This document shows, in pieces, positions 1 through 11,500 of a DNA stretch of 64,000 nucleotides. The stretch is from Gracilariopsis chorda (Eukaryota > Rhodophyta > Florideophyceae > Gracilariales > Gracilariaceae): the NCBI GenBank assembly GCA_003194525.1, contig NBIV01000030.1:372001-436000 (forward strand), read 5' to 3'. The stretch's first letter is position 1; every line of letters starts with the position of its first letter. The notes below the pieces were generated by a model. It was given only the letters and a program-made list of their open reading frames with translations. It was not told where the DNA came from and searched no databases. The position numbers and the translations under genes were made by a program.

Positions 1-940
1 GGGGTGACGAAGCGAACGCGTCACAGAGGGCGGAATTTATGCAAAGCGAGGTTTGGATGATTTCACATGGCGCAGAGTTGCAGGTGTTACGGAAAAGAGC
101 GGATTGGCAGTTGGCTGCTATATGGCGCGATGCGATTGGCGGGCGGCGACACGTGCAGCTCGCGCTGCTGGCACATAAAACACCAATCATTTTCACCTGC
201 GAGATACATTGAAATCGTGTCTCGTGGGGCGCCCAGCGTGATTCGGGATACCGCACAACACTAGCGGATATGCGCGGATACTGCACCAGGGGCCGTGCGC
301 CTGCACAGCAGTGCGGCTGACGACTGCGATGGTTCAAAGCTCAACGCGTCGGCACACAACTGTGTTTTTTGCACTTGCCAAGCACTGTAGCCAATGCGAT
401 AAGCACGTTATGTCGAATAACTGGTGCAATTACCATTCGCTCGATGCGAAATTTGGTACAGTGCTCGGGCGCCGCAACGCGCACCCGGTCGTCGGTACAA
501 CTCGTAGACACATGGAGACCGACAGCTGGCGTGAGCGGAGCACATGTGTGCAACGCGCCGCCCCGGGCGCGTGGCAGATCGGCCGCGTCGCAGTGCCGCG
601 TCCGCCGTCACCACAATGGCCCGCCCCCGCGCATCTCACAGCCGCCAGCAGCGAGCGCCAACTGCGCGCTGCGTGCTCCTCTGCACAGAGCGTCGCCCCG
701 CGGCTTACAGCAATCTGCAGATTCGTCGTGATTTTGAACTCGTCTTGTTTTATTCGGCTCGAGCCCTTTTTCTGCGCATCGCAACGCTCTGCCGCTTGTG
801 CGCGCGCCGTTTGCGAACCCCCCCCCGTGATGAAGCCACAGTTTCAAAACTTTTTCCAGCTTTTTGTTCTACAGTACCTACTGTGGCCGACACGCGGTGT
901 TCACTCCACGCTGCGCAAATATGACCGGCAAACGTTGACA
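1..940. other. No gene recognised; GC-rich flank
   Basis: This stretch is GC-rich and carries overlapping open frames on both strands, none of which shows a recognisable domain or protein-like composition. The longest (311-1057 +) is rich in Arg, Ala, Pro and Ser and runs into low-complexity CT sequence, as expected of chance frames in GC-rich DNA. It may be the distal upstream region of the PP2A subunit gene or the edge of an unseen gene to the left. Confidence 0.5.
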
Positions 941-1292
941 TGTGCCATCGTCGCCTTTCCACCCCGCCTATCTACATCACAACACTTCTACTTTTCAACC
1001 CCCCCCCCCTCCACCCCCCCTCAAACTAAACCTACTACACCCTCCCCCTCTCCGTAGTCGTTGTTGCTTCCTACCTTCTGTCCGACAACCCTACCTTCAC
1101 TGCTCACCCCCTCTCATCCCCTATTTTCCTCTTCTACTTCTCTACTTCCTACACCTCTAACCTCTAATACTACCACCCACTGCCCTTTTCTCTCCCTCCT
1201 CCAACTCACCCCTGTCAAGTTCTACCGCGCTTAACCGTTACCCCTCCCCATCCCCACACCCCTCCCCTCCCCTCCTTTTCGTTCCTCTTTCC

Positions 1293-1330
<38 letters not shown>

Positions 1331-1440
1331 TTCTCCAACACTCGTCCCCTCCCACCACCCCTCCAAAGTGGAAAACCGGAACACTCCTCCACGCTTCCTA
1401 CAACTCCGCTTTCCCACGCTCGCAAACCTCTTCCCACTTT
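941..1440 (+). repeat. Polypyrimidine tract with a 36-nt poly-C run
   Basis: About 500 bp upstream of the PP2A subunit start is almost pure C and T on the plus strand. It includes an uninterrupted run of 36 C at 1294-1329 and shorter C runs near 1001-1020. It lies where the promoter and 5' leader should be, so it may be a CT-rich promoter or leader; this is inference. The exact length of the C run is unreliable because homopolymers of this size are error-prone in sequencing. Confidence 0.8.
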
Positions 1441-1490
1441 GTTGCGCTTTCTTCAAGTCACGCAGGCGAAACTCGTTTCGTACAGAAACG

Positions 1491-4400
1491 ATGGATATCG
1501 ATACAGCGCCTGCCACCCCATATCGCGACGGAAGACCCGCTATGCATCTCGACGTGCCCGTCCCAAACGAAGATGTTTCCATGGACGTCGACCACGATGT
1601 AACGCCTGTTTTACCCGACTCTAACATTAGCCGTGAGCCCCCACCACTTGTCTCCATTCCCTCCCCACAAGCTCAGTTCCTCTCCTCCCCCTCCCCGTCC
1701 GCTCACTCCCTCCGCCCTTTGGATTCAACCGCCCCAAACCTTCGTCCCATCCCCTCAGCCCCAGTCGTCCTCATCACCGCCTCAGATGTTCTTGTCTGGC
1801 CAAAGTTCAAGGTCGACGAGCTCTTCAATGAATGGCTCAAACAACCGGAATCAACCCCGTGGTTGCAGCAGTTGTTAAACGACGTTCGCGCCGGTAACAT
1901 CACTTCTATTCCGGAATTAGATCTTTCCCAACGCTTCACCCGACAAGACAAGAACCTCTCCCCAACTCATTCTCGATCCTCCTCAGCCGCTCACAACGCC
2001 ATTACCATGTCCCCGCAACAAGCTCCCAGTTCCCCGATCTCAAGGCTATTCCGAAGTCATATTCCCTTTGGCGACGCCGACTCCTCGCCCCGATCGCCTG
2101 TAGCTACTCCGCCCTCGCTTGCTGCTCAATTGCGCTCCTCTCTACATGGACAAGCGTCTGCTGATCTTGATCTGGGCAAGAGCGGTTCTGTGTCTGCTAT
2201 TCCGCATGACCACCGTGTTTTGCAACCAGCATTTCAGCCACCTGCCAAGACCTCGGACAGCGCTCAGCTCCCAGGCGCTGTTACTGAGCTCGCCGCGGAC
2301 ATGGCTATTGAGCCGCCCTCGGCGGCCGTCAGTATGGATACAGACGTGTCCAAAGCTCCCACTGATTCAGAGAAGCAGGCCGCTGAGAGTGACGCTGATG
2401 GAATTGCAGAGATCACGGCTGCCGTGGACAAGGTGTCATCTGACGATGCCATTCCGGTCGATATCGAGATGAAGCGTCCTGACAGGAATGACTCAGAGAT
2501 GGAAGTTGTTCCAACTGTAGATGCTGCAAAGCAAGCTGAGGGTGAGAAGGCACCCACATTTGACGTTGAACAGAGTGTTCCTTATGCTAAGAAGGAAATG
2601 GTCAAGACGTCTGATGCTGTTCCTCTCAAGGATGCTATCGCCATTGAAACAACTCCCGATCGCGCTGAGAAGCTTTCCGCTGCACCCGCTGTGAGCGAGC
2701 CCCAGCCTATGGAAAGCAGTGCAGCACCCTACCAATCGCAGGCGGAAATGGTTGATGACACAGCGCCGACCGCTGTTAAGGGCGCTGCCCTTGCTGAACC
2801 AACGGCCGACGCGCCAGTCACCCCAATTCCTTCCGAGGAGCCCAAGCTCGTAACTGGGGCCATTCCACCTACAATACCAAAAGCGCCAGGGAAGGAGGAC
2901 GCAAAGATGATCGATGCAGCCCCATGTCCGCGGAAACTCAAAGTTCTTCCCAAGTTTTATTTCCCTTGTGGTAAGGACGCCGAAGACAGAGAGCGGAGAG
3001 AGCGAGAGTCGATGAAACGGTTCTTCAAGAGGCTGCGGGAAGAGAACAAACAACCAGGAGCGACACGATCAGATCTGGGAGAACTGGTATTGGAGGTTGT
3101 TGGCCTTCCATCGTACTTTGCGGGGATCGTCTTTGACACTGTGTTGGCGATGGAGCACATCAAGTCAAAGGGAAAACCTGGGAAAGACAAGGATGCTTCT
3201 GGAGAGGGCAATCAAGCTGATATGAGCGATATGAAGACTAAGCGAAGTGATGGAGATTCTAAGACTGCTGGGCGATCCCAGCATGAATCACCGCGCAGCG
3301 AAGGAGAGACGAAGTCCGACACAACTATGGGTGATGCGGAAGTGAGCGGAAGCGAATCGCGTCATCTGAATGGATTTCATGACGCCGCGCAATCCAGTGC
3401 ACCAGGCACGGCTGCAGTCAACGCTCCGGAAGCCGCTCCTGGCGGAGACCAGGATCAGAGCTGTGTCCGTGACTTTATCTCTGAAGAAGAATTTGGTGAA
3501 TTCTACAAGTCTGTCTGCGCTGGACGTTCTAAAGAAGCTAGACTTTTTTTCCGTGCTACGTGAGGAAGGATCTGACAGAGATTATTTGATTCCCAGTGAC
3601 TTTAAGCCTTTGCTTCGAGCGCTTTTGATGTGCCACCAGGGGCTGGCGTTTTTACATGCGACTCCAGAGTTTCAACAACGATACAGCGAGACTGTTATCG
3701 AGAGAATTTACTTTGGATGCACCCGACAGCACAATGGGCGACTAACTTTACAGGATGTCAAACGCTCTCGCCTATTGAGGACACTTTTGGTGGTTGACGA
3801 GGAAGAAGATATCAACAGGGAAAGGCAGTTCTTCAGCTATGAGCATTTCTACGTGCTTTATTGCAGGTTTTGGGAGCTTGACTCCAACCATGATTTGCAA
3901 ATAGACCGAGAGGACTTAATGCGATACGGAAGTCATTCGTTGACCTCGCGCATCGTTGAACGTATATTTGGTGGTTACGCTCGCCCACTTGACTCTCCGG
4001 AGAACCCAGGTTTTATGTCGTACACCGACTTTATCTGGTTTTGTTTAAGCGAAGAAGATAAGACGAGTGATACAGCTATTGACTACTGGTTTCGTTGTGT
4101 TGACAGGGATGGCGATGGGCTTATCACCATGTACGACATGGAGTTTTTCTACAAGGAACAGCTCCATCGCATGGAATGCTTCGGTCACGAACCGGTGCAG
4201 ATCAAAGACATCTTGTGTCAGTTGCTTGACATGATCAAACCCAACGTAAAACCGCCTGTGATAAGGCGGAAAGATCTCAAGAGGTGTCGCTTGGCAGGTA
4301 ACTTTTTCAACGTTTTGTTCAACCTCAATAAGTTTTTCGCGATTGAGGCTAGGGATCCACTGCAAATAAGACAAGAACATGCGACCCCAGAGCTTACCGA

Positions 4401-4527
4401 TTGGGACCGCTTTGCTGCGCTGGAATACCTTAGGCTGAGTGCAGAAGAAGAAGAAGGGGAGGAAGAATCTTGGGAAGAAGTGGGTGATGCTGCAAATCCG
4501 CTGATGGCTGGGGAGGCTCCATTTTAG
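1491..4527 (+). CDS. PP2A regulatory subunit B'' (EF-hand, PR72/PR130 type), frame broken at a T7 run
   Basis: Regulatory B'' subunits bind the PP2A scaffold/catalytic core and set its substrate choice. The first ATG in the open frame is at 1491. Residues 1 to about 480 are low-complexity and Ser/Pro/Ala/Glu-rich. The conserved core starts near residue 482 (VLPKFYFPCGK) and continues through a short helical module (GLPSYFAGIVFD). After 3550 the match continues in the +1 frame (REEGSDRDYLIPSDFKPLLR) and ends with two EF-hands: a variant loop near nt 3886 (DSNHDLQIDRED) and a canonical one near nt 4102 (DRDGDGLITMYD). The C-terminus is acidic. The frame changes inside TTTTTTT at 3544-3550; with six T the family alignment runs straight through, giving about 1,010 residues. 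This could be a sequencing error, a true frameshift or slippage. A 46-nt intron (GT at 3495) would also restore frame but removes family-like residues. Confidence 0.85.
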
Positions 4528-4897
4528 ACTTCAATTGCAAGTGAATACGCAGCAATAGCACACGGGGCATTTCGACCGTTGGAAGTCCGGGATGTCTCAA
4601 AGGCTTAGAACTGCGTGCTGCGGTCAGAAGGTATAGTCGTATCTGCAATGGGAGCGGAGTCGTTCATCCAAAAGGCCACTTTCATGTAATCTATTGTTGG
4701 CATGCAACCATGAAGATTCGTTTGACATGAATCGATGCTTGGTTTTTGGGTTGTAAGGGGAAGCGCCCTGGAAGGAATCTGTTTAGTGACGACAGGTGAC
4801 AAGAAAAACGTTTACTGTCCATTGTAAATATTGTTCGATAGTACCCTTGTAGGTTTGAAAAATGGCTAGTTCTTGATGGCACATACACCATATACTT
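4528..4897. other. Spacer between convergent genes
   Basis: This 370-bp spacer lies between the stop of the PP2A subunit gene (+) and the stop of the HAD gene (-). It presumably holds both 3' UTRs. I see no ORF of substance, RNA gene or repeat in it. Confidence 0.6.
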
Positions 4898-5659
4898 TCA
4901 TGGCATAAGACGGGTCGAAATGTCAAGGGTGACTCCGCGGTCTGCAAGTACTTCTGCAAGGTCGTCTACGGCCTGCTTTGCATCTCGGAAATGGATCGCC
5001 GCGAGATAGCCAGCTTCAAGCGCACCTTCGCAGTTTTTTTCTCTGTCATCGAGTAATACGCAGGACGAAAGGTCTACGCCAGCTTTGGCAGCAACTCTCT
5101 GGTATGCAGTTGCATCTGGTTTTCGTACCCCCTCCTTACCGCTGACAAATGTCCACCTCGCTCCATATCTTGCGTGCAGCTGTACTGTCTCTTCTATAAG
5201 GTCATCCCAGATAGGGTAATTGCTACAGAGATGTACCTCAATGTGTGCTTTTCTCAAGGTGTTCAGAAGCAAATCAGTGCCTGGTACCATGCGATAGCTC
5301 TGTCTGAGAAAGTTCTTAAAACTGGGCAGATTAACAGGTCTTCGATCCTTGAAGAACTGCTCCGCTAACTGAGCTTCGCTAATGTGCCCAAGCTCGAAAT
5401 TAACCCACACATCAGGGGTTTTGGCAGAAACGAAGTCGCTGAAGTTCTCAAACCCAAAATGTGCGGCCATTCCGTTGAAAAAGGGGTCAACGACTAGGGT
5501 ATCCAAGACATCGGACACGATGATTGGTGGCCTTGCCTGCTTCGCACAAGTTGACGAGTTGAGAGAGTTTTGAGTGATAGGCTTCCCTCCGATGGGTTTC
5601 AAGGTCATGGCTGCGATTGAGGAACAGAACAGAAGAACGGACGTACGACTAGTGTTCAT
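4898..5659 (-). CDS. HAD-superfamily phosphatase, plastid FMN-hydrolase-like
   Basis: This 253-residue protein has all four HAD motifs: motif I DVLDT with nucleophile D50 and acid D53, motif II S146 in LCSNYP, motif III K180 in RKPD, and motif IV D204-D205 in LLDDREKN. The cap segment (VWVNFELGHISEAQLAEQFF) and NYPIWDDLIEE resemble the plant chloroplast flavin-mononucleotide hydrolase (AtcpFHy1 type), which dephosphorylates FMN to riboflavin. The substrate assignment is by family resemblance only. About 45 residues rich in Ser, Thr, Asn and Lys precede the domain, and there are few acids, so a plastid transit peptide is plausible. The start is the only ATG giving this extension; an internal Met at residue 18 is an alternative. 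The gene is intronless and convergent with the PP2A subunit gene. Confidence 0.82.
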   Translation of the reverse strand: MNTSRTSVLLFCSSIAAMTLKPIGGKPITQNSLNSSTCAKQARPPIIVSDVLDTLVVDPFFNGMAAHFGFENFSDFVSAKTPDVWVNFELGHISEAQLAEQFFKDRRPVNLPSFKNFLRQSYRMVPGTDLLLNTLRKAHIEVHLCSNYPIWDDLIEETVQLHARYGARWTFVSGKEGVRKPDATAYQRVAAKAGVDLSSCVLLDDREKNCEGALEAGYLAAIHFRDAKQAVDDLAEVLADRGVTLDISTRLMP

Positions 5660-7682
5660 GGCATTCCGTGTGTGGTTTGTATAAGTATAATGAGGGTGTA
5701 GAGACGACTACGTGGGGGTCACCAGTTGATGCCACTCTTTTCGAATACGGGGATGATTGTGGCAATAAGGGAAGGCACGGAAAGTGATTCACTTTTCAAG
5801 TGACCAACCCTTTAACATCTGTTGAGTTCGGCAGAGCTAAACTGTACAACATCCCTGCCGAAACCTTTCACGGAGATGTGTGGATGTCTTGTGTCTGAAA
5901 AGTAAAAAAGCACGCTGCACTTCTGTTCTCCACACACGTGTCCGTTGTGGTTCAATGACTGCAGTCTACCAACGGTACGACAAGCTCCCTGACGATGTGT
6001 CTAACGAACGAACAACCCATTCGTTGCCCACCTCCTACAACAGTTGGCAGGTTTAGCGCACATGCTCTTTCCAGATAATCAGCTACTTGCCGTGTTCCAC
6101 GTCAGGTCGACTCTCCCAAGTGGTTTATTCGCTCTCAGATCTCCGTGTCACAGGATCGTGTGTACCCTTGTACTTCACCTAACTGACAACCTTTATTGCA
6201 CAGATTTGCAAACACGAAGCGTAGAAAATTTCGTAGCATGCTCATTTTGCCGCCCGAAACTTGAGACCTAACTGCATCTTGCCGTCTGAGGGAGTCGCAC
6301 GCGATGCACGATCACGTCAATGAGATGGGACTGCGAGTTGCGTTGCGCATCCGATGCGTGCAGTGTCGTAGTCCCAAGTGCCTGACTTCATCGAGCGCAC
6401 CAAGGCTGCAGCTGGGCACGGAGGAAGCACGTCCGACTTCATTGGGAACACTACTAGCTAGAGGGAGCAGCTTCATGTTGGGATGACTCAGGAGATTGAG
6501 GAATATTCTGTCGAAACTTCAGTGATCTGATCACAGGTGAAATGTCGCATGGTCGTCGATCTTCAATTGTAGCAAGTCACAGTGCCCGTTACAAAGCGTC
6601 ACAGAAAGGGGCTTATATTCGCATTGGTGGTTGCCTCCAGAACGTGACGGACACGTGTGGTGGCTAACACCTAGCTGTTGGCAAGGAAGCCCAGATCTTC
6701 AGATTCTTCACCGAAACAAGAACTCCTATCGGTGCATCAATTGTCATGAGAAGTTGTAAAGGCAATATCATACCGAAGGACGATGTTTTTCTGTCGCGGG
6801 TGGTTGAGCTGAAAGCTTCCTAGCAAAGAGACGTGACGGAAAGTGAGATGCACTTGGTCAGAAAGTGCATAAAAAACCGAGTGAGAGAGCGCAGCAGGAG
6901 CTGGAGGGAAGCATTCAGAGGACAAGGAGGAAAATGCTGTACAATACTGCAAATAACGGTCGAAAAGCTACAATCGATTCATCTGTACCCAGGTCAGGCG
7001 AGGGGACAGAGTTTGCAGAGCGCCAAGAGGCTAAAACACCATATCAAGGTCCAGAAGTCCGTCCATAGTTAAAGGATCTTCATGTCTCAATGAATGATTG
7101 CGGAACAATATATCAAGGAATGGGCAAAGAATCCATGAGAGCGGTGCTGTCGAGAGGAGCACGGTGGAGAAAAAGAACGACATTCGAGAATCACTGATGG
7201 AGAAAAGATAAGAATATCCTGAGTGCTTCGTGACAGAACGATGAACTGTGCCTTACCGCGAGCCGGTCTGTGGACGGATCAAATGAAGGGATCCCCCTGA
7301 CAATCCTTGTATTAGTTCATTCCCCCTCTCATTTGCCCATAAAGGCCGGACTACACGGCCTTTGTTGTTGTTGTTCATGGGCGGACGAAACTTCTTTCCG
7401 ACTTCGACGTGCTATTTCTCTAATGAGCTAGACTCCGCCTCGAAAGCCCAGCCATTCAAGCAGACCTAGCTGCGGGTCCATTTTCCTTCCTCCGGATTCG
7501 CATTAGCAGGAAGGTCGGCACACTACGGCGGGCGAATTAATGCATTGTGCCCAAAAGGGGGCCACTGACGGTTTTCGCATGATCCCTCAGCGCAGTACTA
7601 ATTCAGCACGAAGCGATTCGGCTCTCCATCTGTAAAGATAAACTGCGACCGCTTCAACTTCAACCCATTTCGCCTGGACTAT

Positions 7683-7823
7683 AACGATCTACGCTTTTCT
7701 TCTTCCTCTTTCTCGTTACTATAGGCTGCCTTGATCTCTCCTTACGGCTGGGCTACTTCAACGATTTACGCCTTTCTTCTTCCTCATTCTCGTTGCTGTA
7801 GGCTGCCTTGATCTCTCATTACG
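7683..7823 (+). repeat. Diverged tandem duplication, two 64-bp copies 77 bp apart
   Basis: Copy one is 7683-7746 and copy two 7760-7823. They share AACGATYTACG at the start, a pyrimidine-rich middle (TTCTTCTTCCTC) and TAGGCTGCCTTGATCTCTC at the end, with about six differences. A 13-bp spacer separates them. No function is evident. Confidence 0.85.
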
Positions 7824-8180
7824 AAGCCCGCGTGGAACTGCCTTCTCTTGCGTCTCCTGAAGACAAGTGACATCCTCTCTATGCCTAAATACCTGCTGCT
7901 AGAATGTAGCCTATGACTACTGCTCACCCCCATCTCTCTTCTGCAACAACCATGTTACGCCCACGAGCTAGCATCCTACGAGCCAAACAGGCATTTAACT
8001 CTTGACTCTGTTCTCCTGTTGTGCATTTGTTAACGTGTAGCCTTGCCATGGTGACAAGGACACCACACCGGTACTTCGCATCTTGCAAACAGGCGATATG
8101 TGTGGTGCTGATTACAAACGTTCCTGTGTGTGTGATTTTATGGGGCGTCTTCGTGATTCCGAAATGGGGCCATCTCTGTT

Positions 8181-8246
8181 TAGGCATGCCATCAACCGTT
8201 CCAGCCATTTTGGCTTTTTTGGCTGGAGCGGGTGATGGCATGCCTA
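8181..8246. repeat. Inverted repeat, 27-bp arms with 12-nt loop
   Basis: The left arm (8181-8207, starting TAGGCATGCCATCA) and right arm (8220-8246) pair over 27 bp with two mismatches around a T-rich loop. As RNA this would form a strong hairpin. It sits about 320 bp upstream of the Sel1 gene start. It could be a small fold-back element or a regulatory hairpin; nothing distinguishes these. Confidence 0.85.
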
Positions 8247-8565
8247 AGCATACAAAACCCTCCTACGCATCTCACTACTCGGAGGTGGCAGGCTGATGGC
8301 TCCTATCACATTTGGTGGGCGGAGGGGGACGAAATTGGTAAAAAAGGGCAACATTTGTACAAATTCCAACATTGCTGTGAAGTTGAACGTCTTGATCAAC
8401 GTCGAAAGTTTCGACTCGAAACGGCGCTGAAGATGCAGAGATATTAATCTCACCATACCATTTGCCAGAGTTTGCTACAAGATCTACGTGCGAGGTTTGT
8501 TAAGGGTTAGCTAACCCGTTTTTAACTCTGTGCGCATACTGTCGTTGTGTATATGTTTCTGTAAG

Positions 8566-11500
8566 ATGACCGTGGACACACTAGCTGAATCCTTTTGGTT
8601 TATTGTGTCGGCATATATGGCAGCTTTCGTGCCATGGACCATTATCGCAAATAAGGACTTCATAAGCGAGAAATGGAAAACAGTGAGGAACACTCGACAC
8701 GCAGGTTATCATAACATGTTCTGGAGCATAATACCTTTCTTCTACGTAATCGTGTACTGCATTGTTCAAGGGCTTTCCGGAGATTATAAGGAGACATGTG
8801 CTGCGGTTGTGGCCACGCTTTTCGCATTACTACACATGTTTCGAACTCTATGGGGTCTTTGGCAACTGCGCAGTTTTCGCATATGGGCAGAAAATTCAAT
8901 ACGGGCTTTGAAGACCCTGGGTATCACTTACGATCTTCATGGTTCGAGTACGACGGGAAAGAATGACTGCACTGCAGAGAGTTTAACTCCGGCATACATA
9001 GCTGATCACATCTTAATTAATGAACAGATCGTCGACAATCAAATCATGCACGGAAACGTTCATTGTTTTCTCTCGTTTGGCGACGACATCGATTTGCTCA
9101 CTCACGCTGACGATACAATCCACTTATGGGATCCGGTGCTTGCGGCGATACGATGGTTTCGCATTTTTGCAGCGACTGTTTCCGACCAGTTCCTTAGGCT
9201 CATCGGCCAAGGGAAACGGCGTCGCTTCACACAAGTACCTCTCAGACCAGTGGAGATTTGGGTTCGTTGGGCTTCTACATTTGCTGCCCAGGGGTTGAAG
9301 GAATGGATGACTGAGTTTGAAGCAGTTCTCGGCCCTGACAGTCAGAGCCCTCGCTCGCGTGCAACTGCAACGGAGAAGTTGTTTCAGCGCGGCCGATACT
9401 TTGGCGCGGAAGTGCTTGCTTCGGCATCTCTGCACCTATGGTCTGAATTCCACCCCGGTGTAGCCTCGAGTCCGTTCCTATGGGATGCGTGGAAGGAAGA
9501 CTCTCACATGACTGACGGACGGTTGGTGAAACAGGAATTGTTTCATGAAGCACTCCGAAGTGGAGAAGCACTGCCCTTCGGCACACCACACTTGAGAGAT
9601 CTAGAAGAACAAGAAGAATGTGAGGAACTTGTTAGCTTTAGCTATGAACCCTATCGGGATTTTCTTACCGAGTTCATTACCGAACTTCCGGTGAAGTCAA
9701 TTTACACGACTGAAATTCGGAGCTTTGATGTTGGAATGCTCGAATGGCTGACGATTCTTCTTCATCTGGGCACATTATCTCTGCGCGTCGATCGAGGAAA
9801 CTCTAGAAAGGAGAATTCCGACCAGAGGTCCGTAGGTTCAAGCGAGAGAAATGGCTCGTCGGAAAGTTCAAGCTCTACCGAGTCTACTGAAGCAACTACT
9901 AAGAATGAAAAATTCTCATGGATCGATAGCGATCAGGCTGTAGCTACGCTTAGAGCGCAGCTCAACATAGTCGAGGAGCGCTTCTTGTCAGGATCAAAGG
10001 GTGCGGAAAAGCAAACATATATTTCCGACAAAACTGACATTCAAAGTGCCTTTCCGCTTGGGTTTAACTTGATTTCTCTGCCTTCGAAAGTCAATAGACT
10101 TGTAACAAAAGTCGGTGAATTAGTAGATGTATGGATGGCTCTTGTTTCAGGAGGACAAATTTCTTTCTTGCTAAACAACCTTAATGAAGATTGGGAGAAG
10201 TTCTGCCTTGGGGTGAATAACATAGGGAGTTCGGGAACTGAACAACCGCCAAAGTTTCATGAGATTAATGTTGAGCTTGAGAAGAGACGTTTAGCACGTC
10301 GAATAGCAGACCGCAATCACCGATACGGATTTATGGACCATTTCATTACCTTCATGGGATATCGAATGGAATCGGTACGTACGTCATTAGCCCGTTGGGT
10401 TGCTGCGAAAGAAGGAAAATGCGCAAACGAGTTCTTTGAAAAGGTTGATCCACACCTAGTAAGCGACTTTCAAGTCCCTGTTCAACTGAGCAGTCCTTTG
10501 TCAAGCTTACTGGGATCCACGCGTCGTTCAAAAGCCCTAGGACGCCGTTCTGTCCAATGTCGGCTGATATGGGAGATACAAAACGCCTTGGAATCTACTC
10601 TTATGGTAGAAGCAGAGTTTTTTGAAGCGGTGGACACTGATCAGACCTTTTGCATATCCATGATGATGCTTTTCATCTTGTCATTCCCGTCTTTGACTGT
10701 TACTGTACACGAAAGCAATCCTGTAGTTGAACAATATGAGCAGAACGGTTGCTGCTGTATTAGAATCGAGGGTTCTCAGACGTCAATAATACCGTGTGAG
10801 AATCATGAATGTGACACAAGTACTGCGGTGACGATCGTACCGATATGTGGACCTCAGAAGTTTTCAGTAGTTGTTAATATTACAACTACAGGGCAGTGCA
10901 GCATGAGAGTATTTGCAGATCGTGAACGCTTTCAGTGGCAATGGTGGCGTGATGCTTTCTTAGGTCGCCTCGAAGGATTTAGGGAATGGCAAACACAGCA
11001 GAACATTCCGTGTGTAGAGTTGGATCTTGATGAGGAGTACGCAGAAGCACCTGGAATCTCCAAGTTACGAACTGCAACGCATTCCTCGTTTCAAACATGG
11101 AACGAATGGACTCCTTTTCGAGCTATAATATGTAAATATGAATTAGAAAGCGATGGATTACTGCAACAACCTTGTGTCGTAGAGTTAAAGACACCTTCAA
11201 TTCGAGATGAAAAAGCCGGAATAACCAATCATTTCGTGGAGATTCCGGTACAGGACATAAAGGAAGTGAGCTACGAAGAGGCAGACGATGCCCTCTTGAT
11301 GCATACTTGCTTGTTGGTACAAGACGCATTGAAACACCAACCAGTACTGATGAATGTTTCACACGACGAGGGCACAGGTGGCAACCCTGCAGACCTACTG
11401 ATAAAGCTAGGTGACACTTTGGAACCTTCCCGAGCTGTTAATCTTTATGAAATTGCTGCAGTGCAATACGGCCGTGTGGACGCTCTTCAGAGAAGTTTAC

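Larger units (their letters stand above)
5660..8565. other. 2.9-kb intergenic region, no gene recognised
   Basis: The region lies between the HAD gene start (-) and the Sel1 gene start (+), so it is a divergent promoter interval in part. Small open frames at 6044-6271, 6304-6486 and 6833-7072 have no domain and no protein-like composition, and several lack an ATG. The region does contain a 64-bp direct duplication, a weak GGCC hairpin near 7342-7366 and a long inverted repeat at 8181-8246, listed separately. Confidence 0.55.

Noticed and set aside
311-1057. 248-codon plus-strand frame near the left edge
   Set aside because: Arg/Ala/Pro/Ser-rich, no domain, runs into CT low-complexity sequence, and competing frames of similar quality occur on both strands.
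3495-3540. 46-nt GT-AG intron in the PP2A subunit gene
   Set aside because: It would restore frame but is very short and deletes residues (EFYKSVCAGRSKEA) that align with the B'' family; a one-base change in the T7 run explains the data better. Kept only as an alternative.
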